Shown here one piece after another: positions 40,166 to 48,368 of a DNA stretch of 64,000 nt. Below the pieces are notes generated by a model, which worked only from the letters and a program-made list of their open reading frames with translations, was not told the DNA's origin and ran no database searches. The DNA is taken from assembly GCA_900753405.1 (NCBI GenBank), contig CAADYZ010000016.1, positions 1 through 64,000 of the forward strand, read 5' to 3'. The stretch's first letter is position 1. Every line of letters starts with the position of its first letter. The translations under genes were made by a program, and so were the position numbers. This DNA is from Campylobacteraceae bacterium (GTDB lineage Bacteria > Campylobacterota > Campylobacteria > Campylobacterales > Campylobacteraceae).

Positions 40166-40917
40166 TGCGAAGTCAGGTTTTAAGTGCGTTAGCGAGCGGA
40201 ATTCGCTCCTTTTTTACACCAAAAATGTTGCTTGTTGCGACCGCGCCGTTTGTGGTTTGTTTGGTTGTGTTTTGGAAGCTTTTAGCCTACTTTGCGGGGC
40301 TGGGTGCGCGGCTTTTGGCGGAGTTTTTGCAAGGCTTGCAAGGCGGCTGGGAGGTGCTAAACAACGCATTTGTCATTTTCAGCGTCAAGTTCGCGCTTTG
40401 GGTTGTGCAGAGCTTTTGCGCGGTGATCTTCTCATACTTCGCCGCACTCGTCATCGTTGGCTTTTTGACGCCGTTTTTGGCAAAAAGTGTCGCCAAAACT
40501 CGCGGCGTCACACTGCCGCCGCCGCCTTCGTTTTCCGCACAAGCAAAAGCCTTTGGCGGTGCGTTTTTCAACTTTGTAGTCATCTGCCTCGTCTGCCTTT
40601 TTGCGCTCGTCCTACCCTTTGTCAATCTCATCGTCTTTCACATCCCGTTTTTCTACCTTTTTTACAAGCTAATGCAGATCGATATCTACGCAAACACGAA
40701 AAACAAATTCGAATTTGACAACTTACTAAACGGCGAAAAAGACGGCGCGTTTAGGTTTATTTGCGTCCTTTTTTACCTCATCGCCCTCGTCCCGTTTCTC
40801 GGAGCGTTTTTGCAAATTTTGTGCGTTTTAACGCTGTGTCATTTAAGCCTGCAAGAGCCTTCAAAAGGCTTTGACAAACTCAGCCGCTGCAACTTAAAGC
40901 TTGAAAATGCAGCTTAA
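40165..40917 (+). CDS. EI24/CysZ-like membrane protein
   Basis: A 250-residue inner-membrane protein with about four to five hydrophobic segments and the EI24-domain features: SGIRSFFTPKMLLVATAPF near the N-terminus and FFNFVVICLVCLFALVLPFV, HIPFFYLFYKLMQIDI later. Related CysZ proteins import sulfate in enterobacteria; a sulfate role here is unproven. A dispersed-motif copy at 40704-40720 is read in frame as NKFEFDN. It overlaps dut upstream and truA downstream. Confidence 0.72.
   Translation: MRSQVLSALASGIRSFFTPKMLLVATAPFVVCLVVFWKLLAYFAGLGARLLAEFLQGLQGGWEVLNNAFVIFSVKFALWVVQSFCAVIFSYFAALVIVGFLTPFLAKSVAKTRGVTLPPPPSFSAQAKAFGGAFFNFVVICLVCLFALVLPFVNLIVFHIPFFYLFYKLMQIDIYANTKNKFEFDNLLNGEKDGAFRFICVLFYLIALVPFLGAFLQILCVLTLCHLSLQEPSKGFDKLSRCNLKLENAA
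40704..40720. repeat. Dispersed motif copy inside the EI24-like gene
   Basis: CAAATTCGAATTTGACA, read as KFEFDN. Confidence 0.85.
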
Positions 40918-41647
40918 ACTCACGCTCTCTTACAACGGCGCAAAATTTTGCGGCTCGCAAACTCAACCAAACGGACGCGGCGTTGAGGACGCGCTTAACG
41001 AGGCATTAAAAAAGCTCGGCATTTTTGACGCTGTGGCGAGTGCGGGGCGCACGGACAAGGGCGTTGGCGCGTTTGGGCAGGTTTGTGCGGTGAAGGCAAA
41101 TGAGTGTTGGCGCGGCAGGCTTGACGCGTTGCAAGCAGAGCTAAACTCGCACATCCAAAAGCTTCACGCCCACTCGCTCATCGTGCGTAAAATCGAGGAG
41201 GCGGTGGCGGATTTTCAGCCTAGATTTGACGCAAAAGCGAGGCTTTACCGCTACTTTTTGTGCCACGACAAGCCAAACATCTTCCTTAGCGACTTTGCAT
41301 ATTTTACGCCAAAACCAAATTTGAAACTACTCAACGAGGCGTTATCAGCGTTTGTTGGGAGGCGGGATTTTAGCGAGTTTTGCAAAAAAGGCGGCTGGGA
41401 AAAGGGCTATGAAAGAGAGGTTTTTGCCGCTTATGCTTACTCGTTTCGTAATCACGGCGGCGAGTTTAGCGTGGTTTGTTTTAAGGCAAATGCCTTTTTG
41501 CGAAGCCAAGTGAGGTTGATGCTTGCAAATGCGTTAGCGGCGGCAAAAAGCGAGGATTTGACGCGAGAGTTGCGAGAGAATTTCAAGCCTTTGACGCGAA
41601 TTCCAGCTCCTAGCAACGGACTTTTTTTAGCGCGCGTTTTTTACTAG
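40907..41647 (+). CDS. truA: TruA, tRNA pseudouridine(38-40) synthase
   Basis: A 246-residue enzyme. The catalytic Asp lies in SAGRTDKGVGAFGQV, with YNGAKFCGSQTQPNGRGVED at the N-terminus and FLRSQVRLMLANALA near the end. ATG 40907 lies within the end of the EI24-like gene, so translation is coupled. A motif copy (41309-41326) is read as PKPNLKLL, in a region where it replaces rather than lengthens the protein. Confidence 0.93.
   Translation: MQLKLTLSYNGAKFCGSQTQPNGRGVEDALNEALKKLGIFDAVASAGRTDKGVGAFGQVCAVKANECWRGRLDALQAELNSHIQKLHAHSLIVRKIEEAVADFQPRFDAKARLYRYFLCHDKPNIFLSDFAYFTPKPNLKLLNEALSAFVGRRDFSEFCKKGGWEKGYEREVFAAYAYSFRNHGGEFSVVCFKANAFLRSQVRLMLANALAAAKSEDLTRELRENFKPLTRIPAPSNGLFLARVFY
41309..41326. 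repeat. Dispersed motif copy inside truA
   Basis: CCAAAACCAAATTTGAAA, read as PKPNLK. Confidence 0.8.
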
Positions 41648-41687
41648 TCAAATTTGGTTTTTGCAAATTGTCAAAACCAAATTTAAT
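41647..41687. repeat. Inverted pair of dispersed motif copies at a convergent junction
   Basis: GTCAAATTTGGTTTTTGCAA then GTCAAAACCAAATTTAAT, between the 3' ends of truA and the pseudopilin gene. Suited to a bidirectional terminator. Confidence 0.85.
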
Positions 41688-41688
41688 T

Positions 41689-42378
41689 TCACGCCCCTTG
41701 CGCGCACTCACCGCTTCTGACAAAACCCGTTTGTGCCGCAACCCTCACCGCCCAACACCGCCCTTTTGCGTCAAAAAGCGAGATCTCGCAAGTGCTGGTG
41801 ATCGCGTTGTCGTATGGCTTTTTCGAATTTTCTAGATAAACCCTACCAAGCTCGTCAAACCGCAGTTTTAGCCCAACTCCCTCGCTTCTTGCAACGCAAC
41901 CGCCACTAAATCTCACTCGCTTGACGCCGTAGGTGTAAGTTAAGTTGAGTTTAAGGTTTAGCGCGTTGATCGCCTCTTGCGTCATCGACCCCGGAGAAAA
42001 GCCCGCCGTGAGCCGTTTTTGCGGGGCGAGCGGGTCGGGCGTGGCTTGTCTTAGTGAGTTTAAGTTCGTGCTGCCTGTTTTGTCGCGGTAGAGGTTGTAA
42101 CGCCAGCAGTTTTGGTTTTCGCAGACATTTTTAACGCGTTTGGCGGTGTTGATGTTGCTAAATTCGACAATCTGCCAAGTCGTGTGCCACTCGTTTAGTG
42201 CTGGGTCAAACGAGTCGTCACTGAGGGCGAGAAACTGAGCGTAGCGGATGTGCGAGGCGATTTGATTAGCCGCTAACACAAGAGGATTTGGCGTGAATTT
42301 GGCGGCAAAAACTGAGGCTAAAATCGAAACAACGGCGACTACAAAAACTAGCTCGACTAAGCTAAACGCCCGCCTCAT
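41689..42378 (-). CDS. Type II/IV-like pseudopilin
   Basis: A 229-residue protein with a prepilin leader and methylation motif: MRRAFSLVELVFVVAVVSIL, where cleavage would fall before Phe (Ala-Phe rather than Gly-Phe). The rest has two Cys pairs (VCENQNCW, STCEISLFDAKGRCW) and no other family mark. Such minor pilins act in type II secretion or in DNA-uptake pili. ATG 42378 overlaps the stop of the preceding gene by four bases. The remaining assembly genes are not in the window. Confidence 0.78.
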   Translation of the reverse strand: MRRAFSLVELVFVVAVVSILASVFAAKFTPNPLVLAANQIASHIRYAQFLALSDDSFDPALNEWHTTWQIVEFSNINTAKRVKNVCENQNCWRYNLYRDKTGSTNLNSLRQATPDPLAPQKRLTAGFSPGSMTQEAINALNLKLNLTYTYGVKRVRFSGGCVARSEGVGLKLRFDELGRVYLENSKKPYDNAITSTCEISLFDAKGRCWAVRVAAQTGFVRSGECAQGA

Positions 42379-43907
42379 CGACACAACCCAAACGAATGCG
42401 TCACGCCATCAACGCTTAAACTCACGCGGCGAAGCGGCTCTTTTGCCTCGTGGGTTATGCCGTAAAAGCTGAGCTGATAAGCAAGTTTGTCGCTGCCACA
42501 AAGCGTGGTAAAACCGCGGTTTTTAAGCTCTTTTGCAAAGGGCTTGACGGCGTAAAAGGTGGTGTAGAGTTTTGGGTCAAAGGCTTTTAAAAATGGATTT
42601 AGGACAAATGCAAAAACCAAATTTAAAACCAAACTAAACGCCAAAAGCCACGCAACTCCTCTGTGAAAACGGCGGAAAATCGGCAGGCGAATGCGGTAAG
42701 AAGCAAGAAAAGTCTGCGTCATCATCACCACCAACAAGACGCTGTAAGCGAGGAAAACGGCGTAGTTTGGCTTCTGGCGGATCGAGACAAAGACGCAGAT
42801 GAAAAAGCTGCAAAACGCCACAAACCACAAAAGTCGCCGCTTTTGCTGCACGCCGATGCGGTAGATGCCGTAGATGAACCAGAAAAAGACGAGCGGCGAG
42901 AAACTGAGCGCAAAAACTAACAAAGTTTGCAAAAGGTAGCTTTGCTTGAAGATGACGAGCGAGGCGATGTCGGCTGAGTAGAGCGAGACGAGCAGAGCAA
43001 AAAGCCCAATTAGCGCGGTTGTGTTGTCGCGTGCGTAAAGCCCAAAGAGAAAGAGCGCTAGGCAAAGCGGCAAAGCTTGCGTGAGAAAAAGCGCGGCAAG
43101 CAGCGTCAAAGCGAGGTAAAAGGGCTTTTTGCGCTCGTAAAACAGCACGGCTAAAAGCGTGGTGAAAATCACCAAACTAGCTTCGTTGAGGATGACGGCG
43201 GCGGCGAGGTTAAAGGGCAAGGCGAGCCAGATGAGGAGACAAAGAAGGTCGTCATTTGCCCGTTTGAGGTAAAACTTGCCAACACGGACGAGCAAAAAGG
43301 CGTTTGCAAAGGCAAAAAGCAACATCGGCAGCCGAAAAAAGAACCACTTAAAAGCAAAGTCCTCTAAAAAAGCGTCTTTAAAACGCAAATTTGACGCGCC
43401 AAAATGGGTGGCGGCGGTGACGCTTGGCGAATTTGCAAAAACCGAATTTGAAAACTTGCTTGCGTTGTTTTTGTTTGCAAACACAAGATAGATCGCCGAA
43501 AACGAGGCGTTTTCTAGGCAAAAACCACCCTTTAAGGCGCTCAAAAAACTGCTGCATTTCTTCGCCGGCTCGTTTGCAGCAGCGTTTGGCAAAAGAGGTG
43601 AGTTTTGCGGCGTGGCAGTTTGCGGCGGCGGGGTCAAAAGCTGTGAGTGCGTGGTTTGCGGCGGCGTTGGCAAATAGTGCGGCGTGGCGGTTTGTGGCGA
43701 GTGCGGTGCAAAAAGCCTGCTGCCAACCAAAAGCGAAAGGCGACTCATCGCCCCGCTTAGGCTGTGTTTGTTGTAAAAAGTGTCGATTTCATACGCAAGC
43801 GGGGAGATTGTCGCGGCAAAAAATAGCCAAACGAGCGTAAAGCCTGCCGCCACAAAGGCAAAAAACCTCCTGCGTCCGCTTTTGTTTAGGTTAGTTAGGC
43901 TGGTCAT
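42375..43907 (-). CDS. Multi-pass glycosyltransferase-like membrane protein (PMT/ArnT type) with a Pro/Thr-rich loop
   Basis: About 510 residues with ten or more hydrophobic segments. The first helix is followed by SPLAYEIDTFYN, resembling the Asp/Glu-bearing first loop of family 39/83 transferases, which use lipid-linked sugars. The loop then contains an unusual low-complexity stretch of SPQTATPHYLPTPPQTTHSQ type and a repeat-derived SNSVFAN. The C-terminal part contains a soluble region ending CGSDKLAYQLSFYGI. ATG 43907 lies inside the preceding gene (17-base overlap). Substrate unknown. Confidence 0.68.
   Translation of the reverse strand: MTSLTNLNKSGRRRFFAFVAAGFTLVWLFFAATISPLAYEIDTFYNKHSLSGAMSRLSLLVGSRLFAPHSPQTATPHYLPTPPQTTHSQLLTPPPQTATPQNSPLLPNAAANEPAKKCSSFLSALKGGFCLENASFSAIYLVFANKNNASKFSNSVFANSPSVTAATHFGASNLRFKDAFLEDFAFKWFFFRLPMLLFAFANAFLLVRVGKFYLKRANDDLLCLLIWLALPFNLAAAVILNEASLVIFTTLLAVLFYERKKPFYLALTLLAALFLTQALPLCLALFLFGLYARDNTTALIGLFALLVSLYSADIASLVIFKQSYLLQTLLVFALSFSPLVFFWFIYGIYRIGVQQKRRLLWFVAFCSFFICVFVSIRQKPNYAVFLAYSVLLVVMMTQTFLASYRIRLPIFRRFHRGVAWLLAFSLVLNLVFAFVLNPFLKAFDPKLYTTFYAVKPFAKELKNRGFTTLCGSDKLAYQLSFYGITHEAKEPLRRVSLSVDGVTHSFGLCR
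42610..42628. repeat. Dispersed motif copy inside the glycosyltransferase-like gene, degenerate
   Basis: GCAAAAACCAAATTTAAAA. Confidence 0.65.
43432..43454. repeat. Dispersed motif copy inside the glycosyltransferase-like gene
   Basis: TTGCAAAAACCGAATTTGAA, read as KFSNSVFAN in the periplasmic loop. Confidence 0.82.
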
Positions 43908-44727
43908 TTTTGTTTTTCTCGCGCCAAAGTTTGATCTTCCCGTCTTCAAGCAGCACCAAAACTTTTACGCCGTAGAGGAAAATTACCCACGAAAAATAGA
44001 GCCAAAGCAGGAAGAAAAACAGCACCGAAAACGAACCGTAAATGCTTTGGTAAGACTTGTTGTAAAGCGTGTATTGCACAAAAAGCCACTTGGAGATAAT
44101 CCAAGTAAATGAGCTGAAAAACGAGGCGAGGAGGATGTTTCTAAGCTTCATCTCGCGGTTGATCGTGATCGAGTAGGTGAAGCAAAAGATCGCCCAGATG
44201 ATAAGGTTTGGCAAAAACGCGACAAGGTTGATCCCGCTTGCTTGCAGGTCAAAAGTGCGTTGGATTGTCGCGGCTAAGTAAAAGCTAAACGCAAGCGCGA
44301 TCGGCATTAGCGTCATAGTCGTCCAGTAGATGCTAAAAGTGCGCCAAAAGCCGCGCGCAGCGGCGTTTGTGAGGTTTTTGATCACAAAAATGTAGTCGCC
44401 AAAAAACATAATACTAGTAAATCCGACCGCCAAAAAACCAAAGATCCCAAGCGAGCCGATGTTTGTGAGAAAAGTTTCGATGTAGCTTGCGATCTGCTCT
44501 TGGTTTGAGGGAAGTAGGCTTTCAAAAATAAACTCTTTTAGCTTGTTAAAATAGTGCTCAAAGGCTGGAAGTTTGGTGAAAATGCCAAGCGAGATGAGCA
44601 AAAGCGGGATCAAACTTAGCACGCTGTGAAAGCTCAAACTAGCCGCGTAATGCATCAGCTGTTTATCCACCGCAGCTTGATAAAGCGCGACAAGTTCGGC
44701 TTTGGTTGGGATTTTAAAGCTTTTCAT
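43891..44727 (-). CDS. YihY/BrkB-family membrane protein
   Basis: A 278-residue protein with six hydrophobic segments and the family features LMHYAASLSFHSVLSLIPLLLI, NIGSLGIFGFLAVGFTSIMF and YGSFSVLFFFLLWLYFSWVI. Formerly annotated as ribonuclease BN (rbn), which is not supported by later work on the family; transport or lipid-related roles are suspected. ATG 44727 has AAGGAG eight bases upstream. Confidence 0.85.
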   Translation of the reverse strand: MKSFKIPTKAELVALYQAAVDKQLMHYAASLSFHSVLSLIPLLLISLGIFTKLPAFEHYFNKLKEFIFESLLPSNQEQIASYIETFLTNIGSLGIFGFLAVGFTSIMFFGDYIFVIKNLTNAAARGFWRTFSIYWTTMTLMPIALAFSFYLAATIQRTFDLQASGINLVAFLPNLIIWAIFCFTYSITINREMKLRNILLASFFSSFTWIISKWLFVQYTLYNKSYQSIYGSFSVLFFFLLWLYFSWVIFLYGVKVLVLLEDGKIKLWREKNKNDQPN

Positions 44728-44760
44728 CCTGCTCCTTTTGTGCGTTTTGCTGCGCGTCAA

Positions 44761-44808
44761 GTCAAATTCGGTTTTTGCAAATTTGCAAAAGTCAAAACCG
44801 AATTTGAC
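44761..44808. repeat. Near-perfect inverted pair of dispersed motif copies
   Basis: GTCAAATTCGGTTTTTGCAA and GTCAAAACCGAATTTGAC flank AATTTGCAAAA. The outer parts are complementary over 14 bases, giving a strong hairpin between ilvA and the YihY gene. Confidence 0.9.
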
Positions 44809-44829
44809 ACGCTTTTCTAGCGCGCTTTG

Positions 44830-46041
44830 TTAGAATTCTTGCGTAAATTCATAGCCGTTTTGTTTCAAAATTCGCGCCACTTCGTCTTGGTGGTCTTTGC
44901 CTTTGGTTTCAAGCGTGATTTTAATCATCGCATCGCCGTAGTTTAGCTTTGTCGAGAAGCGGTCATAGTCGATTTTGACGATGTTTGCGCCCGTGCTAGC
45001 AAGCGCGTCACTCAGCCGCATCATCGAGCCGGGTTTGTCGATGAGCGTGACATCGATAATCATCTTTCTATTACTCTTGATAAGCCCTTTTTCGATGATG
45101 ACATTTAGCATCTGCATATCAATATTCCCGCCGCTTAACACAATGCCGATTTTCTGATTTTCTTTAAACTTAAATTTGCGCTCCATCAACGCCGCAACGC
45201 CAACCGCGCCCGCGCCTTCAACGACAATTTTTTGATTTTCAAGGAGATATAAAATCGCACTTGCGATCTCCTCGTCATCAACCAACACAAACTCGTCAAT
45301 GCACTCCCTTAAAATTCCAAAAGTGTCGGCGTTTGCGTCTCTGACGGCGATTCCGTCTGCGATGGTGCGGACGGATTTGGAGTTGTGAAGTTCGCCTGAG
45401 TTGAAGCTCTCAAACATCGCAGGCGCGCCCTTTGCGCTGACGGCTACGACTTTGATGTTAGGGTTGATTTGTTTAGCACAACTGCCCACGCCCGAAGCAA
45501 GCCCACCGCCGCCGACTGGGACGACTATGATGTCTAAATCTGGCACCGCATCAAGCATTTCAAGCCCAATCGTCCCCTGCCCTGCTTGGACAAATTCGTC
45601 ATCAAATGGGTGGATGAATGTTAGTCCGCACTCTTTGGCGTATTGCACCGCGTAAGAGTAAGCCTCGTCAAAGTTGTCACCTTTTAAGATGACCTCTGCG
45701 CCGAGTGCTTTTGTGCCGCTAACCTTCAAAAGCGGCGCAGCTTCTGGCATTACGATGATCGCTTTTACGCCAAAGTGCCTTGCTGAGATCGCCACACCTT
45801 GCGCGTGGTTGCCCGCACTTGCGGCGATGACGCCGTTTTGCTTTTGCTCTTGGGTTAGGCTAGCGATTTTGTTAAACGCGCCGCGGACTTTGTAAGCCCC
45901 TGTGAGTTGGAGGTTCTCTTTTTTAAGAAAGATCTGCCCACCGCTAATCTTACTGAGTTTTGGGGCGAAGTTAAAAGTCGTGTTTGTTACAAAGTCGGCG
46001 ATATTTCGCTTGGCTTGGATGATTTTGTTAAGGCTGATCAT
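44830..46041 (-). CDS. ilvA: Threonine ammonia-lyase (IlvA/TdcB type with ACT domain)
   Basis: A 403-residue PLP enzyme making 2-oxobutanoate for isoleucine. The PLP lysine is in KKENLQLTGAYKVRGAFN; GNHAQGVA and VVPVGGGGLASGVG bind substrate and PLP phosphate. The C-terminal ACT domain (IIDVTLIDKPGSMMRLSDAL) suggests feedback control. Its stop-start relation with the upstream permease gene (four-base overlap) indicates an operon. Confidence 0.92.
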   Translation of the reverse strand: MISLNKIIQAKRNIADFVTNTTFNFAPKLSKISGGQIFLKKENLQLTGAYKVRGAFNKIASLTQEQKQNGVIAASAGNHAQGVAISARHFGVKAIIVMPEAAPLLKVSGTKALGAEVILKGDNFDEAYSYAVQYAKECGLTFIHPFDDEFVQAGQGTIGLEMLDAVPDLDIIVVPVGGGGLASGVGSCAKQINPNIKVVAVSAKGAPAMFESFNSGELHNSKSVRTIADGIAVRDANADTFGILRECIDEFVLVDDEEIASAILYLLENQKIVVEGAGAVGVAALMERKFKFKENQKIGIVLSGGNIDMQMLNVIIEKGLIKSNRKMIIDVTLIDKPGSMMRLSDALASTGANIVKIDYDRFSTKLNYGDAMIKITLETKGKDHQDEVARILKQNGYEFTQEF

Positions 46042-47246
46042 AAATTGTCCTTTTTGACGATGATGCTTGCTAGGATGAATGTTAAAACAAACGCTGGGAT
46101 AGAGGCGATGAAGTCAAAGTGGATCATCAAGTGAAAAAACGCCACGCCAACCGCCCACACGACAAACCTAAGCGCGAATTTTGGCTTGCGGTTGAGTAGA
46201 TGCGTCACCCAAACTAACTCGCTGTCTTTTGAGTTGGTGCGGTAGTAGTCTGCTAGCATCACCGCCGACATCGGCACGAAAATCGAGCCAATCAGCAGCA
46301 AAAACGGCTCTAACTTGTTTAAGTCAAACTCCGAAAACGCGACAAAAGAGGTTGCTAAAACTACGACCAAAAAGGCAACAACTCGCGGTTTAACGCCACT
46401 GAAAATCGACACTGACGACTCGCCCGCCGAGTAGGCGTCTAAAAAGGTCGTTGTCGCGGTTGAGAAAAGCACCAAAAGTAGCGCGCCGATGCCAAGTGAG
46501 GCGGAGGTGATGATGAGCGTGATGTCGCTGCTGCCGCCGCTTGCTGCGATGTAGCCGACTAGATACATCAGCGTGCTAACAATGCCGTAGCACACCACGC
46601 TAACGAGGCTTGCGGCAAACGGGCGTTTTGCCTTGCTTGTGTAGTCGGCGATGAGCGGAAGCCACGAAATTGGCATCGCAACGGCGATCTCCACGCCAAC
46701 CCAAAAGCCCATCGCGCCCTCTTTGACGCCAAAATCCCCACCACTTTGCATCAAATTCGAAACCATCATCCCCGACAAAATGACAAGCGAAATTGCGCAA
46801 ATCAAATTTAAAAACCAAATTCGCTTTACGCCAAGCAAGACCCAAATAGCAATCAACACACCAAGCACGACCGCCCACAACGAGTTGTCATACAACACGC
46901 CGCCGACACTCGCAAAGATCGCAGTTGCGACAATCGCCCCGTTGAAGATCATAATCGCCGTCCATCCAAGCAGCTGGACGATGTTGAGCGTGGCAAAAAA
47001 CGCACCGCCGCCTTGTCCAAACGCAAGCGAGACGCACTCCATCGCATTGAGCCGCTTTCTTGCGCCAAAAAACGCGATCTCAAAAAGCAAAAAGCAGCCG
47101 ATGATATGCCCTAGGATGATCGAGCCGACCGCTCCGCTTACGCCCATTCCTGCGTAAAGCGTGCCCGCGACAATCTCACTTAGCGAAATAGCCGCCGTCA
47201 GCCAAATTAGCCCATTGTCTAAAAGTGAAGTTTGTTTGTGACTCAT
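46038..47246 (-). CDS. cytX: NCS1-type permease (CytX/CodB-like)
   Basis: A 402-residue transporter with about twelve hydrophobic segments: WLTAAISLSEIVAGTLYAGM, LGWTAIMIFNGAIV, WLPLIADYTSKAKRPFAASL and FDLNKLEPFLLLIGSIFVPM. It belongs to the nucleobase:cation symporter-1 family; Campylobacter and Helicobacter members are usually annotated as hydroxymethylpyrimidine transporters (CytX). No thiamine riboswitch is visible in the short upstream gap, so cytosine or other pyrimidines remain possible. Confidence 0.8.
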   Translation of the reverse strand: MSHKQTSLLDNGLIWLTAAISLSEIVAGTLYAGMGVSGAVGSIILGHIIGCFLLFEIAFFGARKRLNAMECVSLAFGQGGGAFFATLNIVQLLGWTAIMIFNGAIVATAIFASVGGVLYDNSLWAVVLGVLIAIWVLLGVKRIWFLNLICAISLVILSGMMVSNLMQSGGDFGVKEGAMGFWVGVEIAVAMPISWLPLIADYTSKAKRPFAASLVSVVCYGIVSTLMYLVGYIAASGGSSDITLIITSASLGIGALLLVLFSTATTTFLDAYSAGESSVSIFSGVKPRVVAFLVVVLATSFVAFSEFDLNKLEPFLLLIGSIFVPMSAVMLADYYRTNSKDSELVWVTHLLNRKPKFALRFVVWAVGVAFFHLMIHFDFIASIPAFVLTFILASIIVKKDNL

Positions 47247-47255
47247 AGTCTTTCT

Positions 47256-47591
47256 TTATAGTGATTTTGTCGGCTTTGCAAGTTCAGCCAAGAGCGTTTC
47301 GAGGTCGTATTTTGCGCGCAAACTCTCGCTCATTAGGTGGATGAAAATATCGCCCAAGTCCGCTACACTCCACTCGTCCGCCGTCTCAACGCCCAAAAAC
47401 TCCTCGCCAAGCGGCTTTAAACGCGTCTTCAACTCGTCAATCAACGCCTCGCCGTGCCTTGCGGTCAAAGTCGTGGCGATGACAACTGCTTTGACTGGGT
47501 AGTCTGGGTTTGAGCTCATATCCACAAGCTGAATGTTTTCTGCCTTTTTTTCATCCAAAATCTGCGAGATCAATTCTAATCTTTTTTGCAT
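47256..47591 (-). CDS. rsfS: RsfS, ribosomal silencing factor
   Basis: A 111-residue protein of the RsfS/Iojap family that binds L14 and keeps ribosomal subunits apart in starvation. Motifs: AENIQLVDMSSNPDYPVKAV, LTARHGEALIDELK, ADEWSVADLGDIFIHLMSE. ATG 47591 is preferred to a longer in-frame start because it has GGGGCG upstream and gives the usual N-terminus. Confidence 0.9.
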   Translation of the reverse strand: MQKRLELISQILDEKKAENIQLVDMSSNPDYPVKAVVIATTLTARHGEALIDELKTRLKPLGEEFLGVETADEWSVADLGDIFIHLMSESLRAKYDLETLLAELAKPTKSL

Positions 47592-47660
47592 TTTCGCCCC
47601 TTTTTTCAAAGATAAATTGTCAATTTTAGTAATTTTTGCTTAAAATAAAGCTGGTTTTGC

Positions 47661-47700
47661 ATTTTCGTCTAGTCTGTCAAGTTTTTTACTAGGCGAAAAT
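47661..47700. promoter_or_regulatory. Stem-loop ATTTTCGTCTAGT / ACTAGGCGAAAAT
   Basis: Thirteen-base arms with a single G-T type mismatch around a 14-base loop containing TTTTTT. Either a terminator of an unseen transcript or a leader element upstream of rsfS. Confidence 0.5.
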
Positions 47701-47859
47701 TGAGTAATGTCAAGTTTTTAGCTTAAAGTTTTATTAAAATTGTGTTAAATCTCACACAAAATGTAAAAATGAAACACAACTAGTGCAAAATTTTAAAAAA
47801 TGTGTAAAATTTCTACACTAATTTAAGCCAAATTTTAATTTAAAGATGTAAAATCACAC

Positions 47860-47955
47860 CGCATTTTTTGCAACCCCCTATTAGCAAAAAGTGTGTCCGA
47901 AAGGGCGAAGCTAGGACCACCCTCCCAACCCACCTAGCTTCAAATTTTTCCAACT
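47860..47955 (+). ncRNA. Candidate small RNA ending in a GC hairpin and T-run
   Basis: A TAAAAT box at about 47848, then a sequence ending in the stem GAAGCTAGG/CCTAGCTTC (9 perfect pairs, 17-base loop) and AAATTTTT. This looks like a short transcript with an intrinsic terminator. No family is recognised, and the opposite strand is equally notable for its G-rich loop. Confidence 0.3.
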
Positions 47956-47984
47956 TGAAACTTTTTTGCAACTCTTAGCCAACG

Positions 47985-48002
47985 CCAAATTTGGTTTTAA
48001 CA
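47985..48002. repeat. Dispersed motif copy after hypA
   Basis: CCAAATTTGGTTTTAACA; touches the hypA stop codon. Confidence 0.85.
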
Positions 48003-48344
48003 CTACTCCATCTCAACATTGAGCAACAGCAGCTCTTCGCCGTGAGTGAGTTTGAGGTTGTTTGAGGCGCATTTTGAGCAGACAAACTCGAAATTTTCTA
48101 GCTGCGACTTTGCCCCGCAGTCGCCACAAACCGCCTCCAACTCGCCAACTTTTACCACAAGCTGCGCCTCTTCGCACACGCTGCCCTCACGCCACGCCTC
48201 AAACGCGCTCTGTAAGTAGTGCGCCTCAACTCCGCTAAGCCTGCCAACTTCGATCTCAACCCTTAAAACTTTGGTTGCGTTGTGCTTTTTTGCAAGTCCT
48301 TCACACTGAGAAATCAACGCCTCGACTATACTCAACTCGTGCAT
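48003..48344 (-). CDS. hypA: HypA, hydrogenase/urease nickel-insertion protein
   Basis: A 113-residue metallochaperone. The N-terminal MHELSIVEALI provides the Met-His nickel ligand, so the ATG at 48344 must be the start (AAAGGG upstream; a GTG six bases earlier would block it). The zinc site is CGDCGAK ... CSKCAS. It acts with HypB in maturing [NiFe] hydrogenase. Other hyp genes are not in the window. Confidence 0.93.
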   Translation of the reverse strand: MHELSIVEALISQCEGLAKKHNATKVLRVEIEVGRLSGVEAHYLQSAFEAWREGSVCEEAQLVVKVGELEAVCGDCGAKSQLENFEFVCSKCASNNLKLTHGEELLLLNVEME

Positions 48345-48368
48345 TTTCACCCTTTATAAATTTAATGT

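Larger units (their letters stand above)
47610..48002. other. AT-rich gene-free gap with two hairpins
   Basis: Holds a 13-base stem-loop (47661-47700), TAAAAT -10-like elements near 47804 and 47848 on the plus strand, a G-rich-loop hairpin (47907-47941) and one motif copy (47985-48002). It has no open reading frame worth calling. A small RNA is possible. Confidence 0.6.

Noticed and set aside
46740..46825. Motif copies inside the cytX-like permease gene
   Set aside because: CATCAAATTCGAAACC and CAAATTTAAAAACCAAATTC share only part of the consensus; chance similarity in AT-rich codons cannot be excluded.
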